Shown here: positions 63,396 to 64,000 of the stretch, one piece after another | How positions within the stretch are numbered: position 1 is the stretch's first letter | How the letters are laid out: every line of letters starts with the position of its first letter | Assembly: GCF_036924515.1 (NCBI RefSeq) | Contig: NZ_JAZHRR010000001.1 | Span: forward strand, 4,807,001 to 4,871,000 | Direction of reading: 5' to 3' | DNA: 64,000 bases | From: Bradyrhizobium sp. AZCC 1610 | GTDB lineage: Bacteria; Pseudomonadota; Alphaproteobacteria; Rhizobiales; Xanthobacteraceae | The notes under the pieces: generated by a model | What the model saw: only the letters and a program-made list of their open reading frames with translations | Database searches by the model: none | What the model was told of the DNA's origin: nothing | Program-made: the position numbers and the translations under genes

Positions 63396-63605
63396 ATGCA
63401 GGCGTTGGGGCACACGCGCGGGTTGCTGGTTCGCGTGGGTCTCGCTGAGAAGGCGGATTCTTTTCCCGCCCAGCTCTCGGGCGGCCAGCGGCAACCCGTC
63501 GCGATCGCCAGCGACCAGTTCGGGGTCCAGTGCGGAAGTCGACTCGTCGAATAGGATCGCATCCGGACCGAGCCCGCGCGCGGAGCAGCATGGCGAGCAG
63601 CGCCT
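63396..63605. pseudogene. Scrambled relic of a GlnQ-type ABC ATPase (internal inversion)
   Basis: Plus strand 63396-63508 reads ...VRVGLAEKAD and FPAQLSGGQRQPVAIA, the signature part of a polar amino acid ABC ATPase. Immediately after, the minus strand (about 63600 to 63510) reads GPDAILFDESTSALDPELV, the Walker B part of the same family. The two halves now face each other at about 63509, so a segment has been inverted. Both sides are short and frame-broken. Walker A is absent. Confidence 0.65.
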
Positions 63606-63634
63606 GACGAGCGCCTCCAGAGGCTCGAGAGCCT

Positions 63635-64000
63635 ATGAAGGGTAAGGTCGCAGAACTCTGGCGCTATCCGGTGAGCTCCATGGCAGGCGAACAGCTCACC
63701 GTGGCTCGCGTCGAGGCAGGCGGCATTGCCGGCGACCGGATCTGGGGAGTGCTCGATGAAGCAACCGGCCGCATCGCCTCCCCTGGACGGGAAAAGCACT
63801 TCATCGGCGTGCCGCGCGCGCATGTTAGGATCGCTGATGGCGGCGTCGCCGTTTCGGCCGACGGCAGAAGTTGGGCTGGACCGGAGGACGCCTCGATGCG
63901 CGAAGCCTTGTCGACGACCTTCGGCTTCAAGCCAATGCTGAAGCCGTTCGACCCCATCGGATCGGGCGGTTTCCGCCCTCGCTACGAGCACGCTCCGATC
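63635..64000 (+). CDS. MOSC-domain protein, N-terminal part (cut by window edge)
   Basis: 122 codons open to the right edge from ATG 63635. Starts GKVAELWRYPVSSMAGE, then VARVEAGGIAGDRIWGVLDE, GRIASPGREKHFIG: the N-terminal beta-barrel of the MOSC family (YiiM/MOCOS C-terminal-like) proteins. Family members bind molybdenum cofactor or transfer sulphur. The catalytic Cys of MOSC proteins lies further downstream and is outside the window. It may be the intended neighbour of the broken ABC relic, but that is not clear. Confidence 0.75.
   Translation, partial: MKGKVAELWRYPVSSMAGEQLTVARVEAGGIAGDRIWGVLDEATGRIASPGREKHFIGVPRAHVRIADGGVAVSADGRSWAGPEDASMREALSTTFGFKPMLKPFDPIGSGGFRPRYEHAPI

Noticed and set aside
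1..64000. tRNA or rRNA genes, integrase, transposase, intact IS ends
   Set aside because: None seen by reading; no cloverleaf or transposase motif was recognisable, so no mobile element is claimed despite the broken genes.

Overview
The window looks like a piece of an alphaproteobacterial chromosome, most likely Bradyrhizobium or a close relative. This is judged from high GC, the style of the small secreted proteins, a DegP-type protease, many ABC and short-chain dehydrogenase (SDR) genes and dense GGAG ribosome sites. I see no rRNA, tRNA, CRISPR array, intact insertion sequence or origin. Both ends cut genes: a MASE1 sensor (left) and a MOSC-domain protein (right).

Layout. 1-8.1 kb holds housekeeping and envelope genes (Bax-inhibitor-like protein, DegP protease, AraC-type regulator) with small secreted repeat proteins, including a poly-Ser/Asn protein. 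8.2-16.4 kb is an envelope/secretion locus. Leftward run an RTX protein of about 30 uninterrupted nonapeptides and a MacA adaptor with a split MacB (ATPase and permease as separate genes). Rightward run an ECF sigma factor, its anti-sigma factor and a subtilase. 16.5-19.4 kb holds a glycerate kinase and an anion transporter. 19.6-21.1 kb is a graveyard of three truncated genes (MFS, SDR, luciferase-like monooxygenase).

21.5-35.2 kb is the most interesting part. A 1015-residue winged-helix/STAND/TPR regulator sits among three transcription units rich in electrophile and redox detoxification enzymes. Leftward: tautomerase, SDR, FMN reductase, glyoxalase-like protein, Tat-exported hydrolase. Rightward: an unknown protein; then epoxide hydrolase, cupin, hydrolase, SDR, RclC-like membrane protein, redoxin. 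Each of the three promoters carries the same array of three TAAC-like tetramers spaced exactly 10 bp, in the same orientation relative to its gene. This is the pattern expected for an OmpR-type winged-helix protein, so I propose it as a new regulon.

36-63.3 kb is a large amine/amino-acid catabolic region. It contains an FAD-linked oxidase, two aldehyde dehydrogenases, three DadA/DAO-type oxidoreductases, a D-threonine-aldolase-like PLP enzyme, a complete peptide-type ABC importer, an Lrp regulator, two class III aminotransferases, two paralogous HAD hydrolases, two paralogous GNATs, a glyoxylate/hydroxypyruvate reductase and an APH-type kinase. Duplicated modules and broken pieces (argE fragment, orphan 3' end, inverted ABC ATPase relic) show repeated rearrangement. 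The substrate is not readable from sequence. D-amino acids, opines or hydroxylysine/ethanolamine-like amines fit best.
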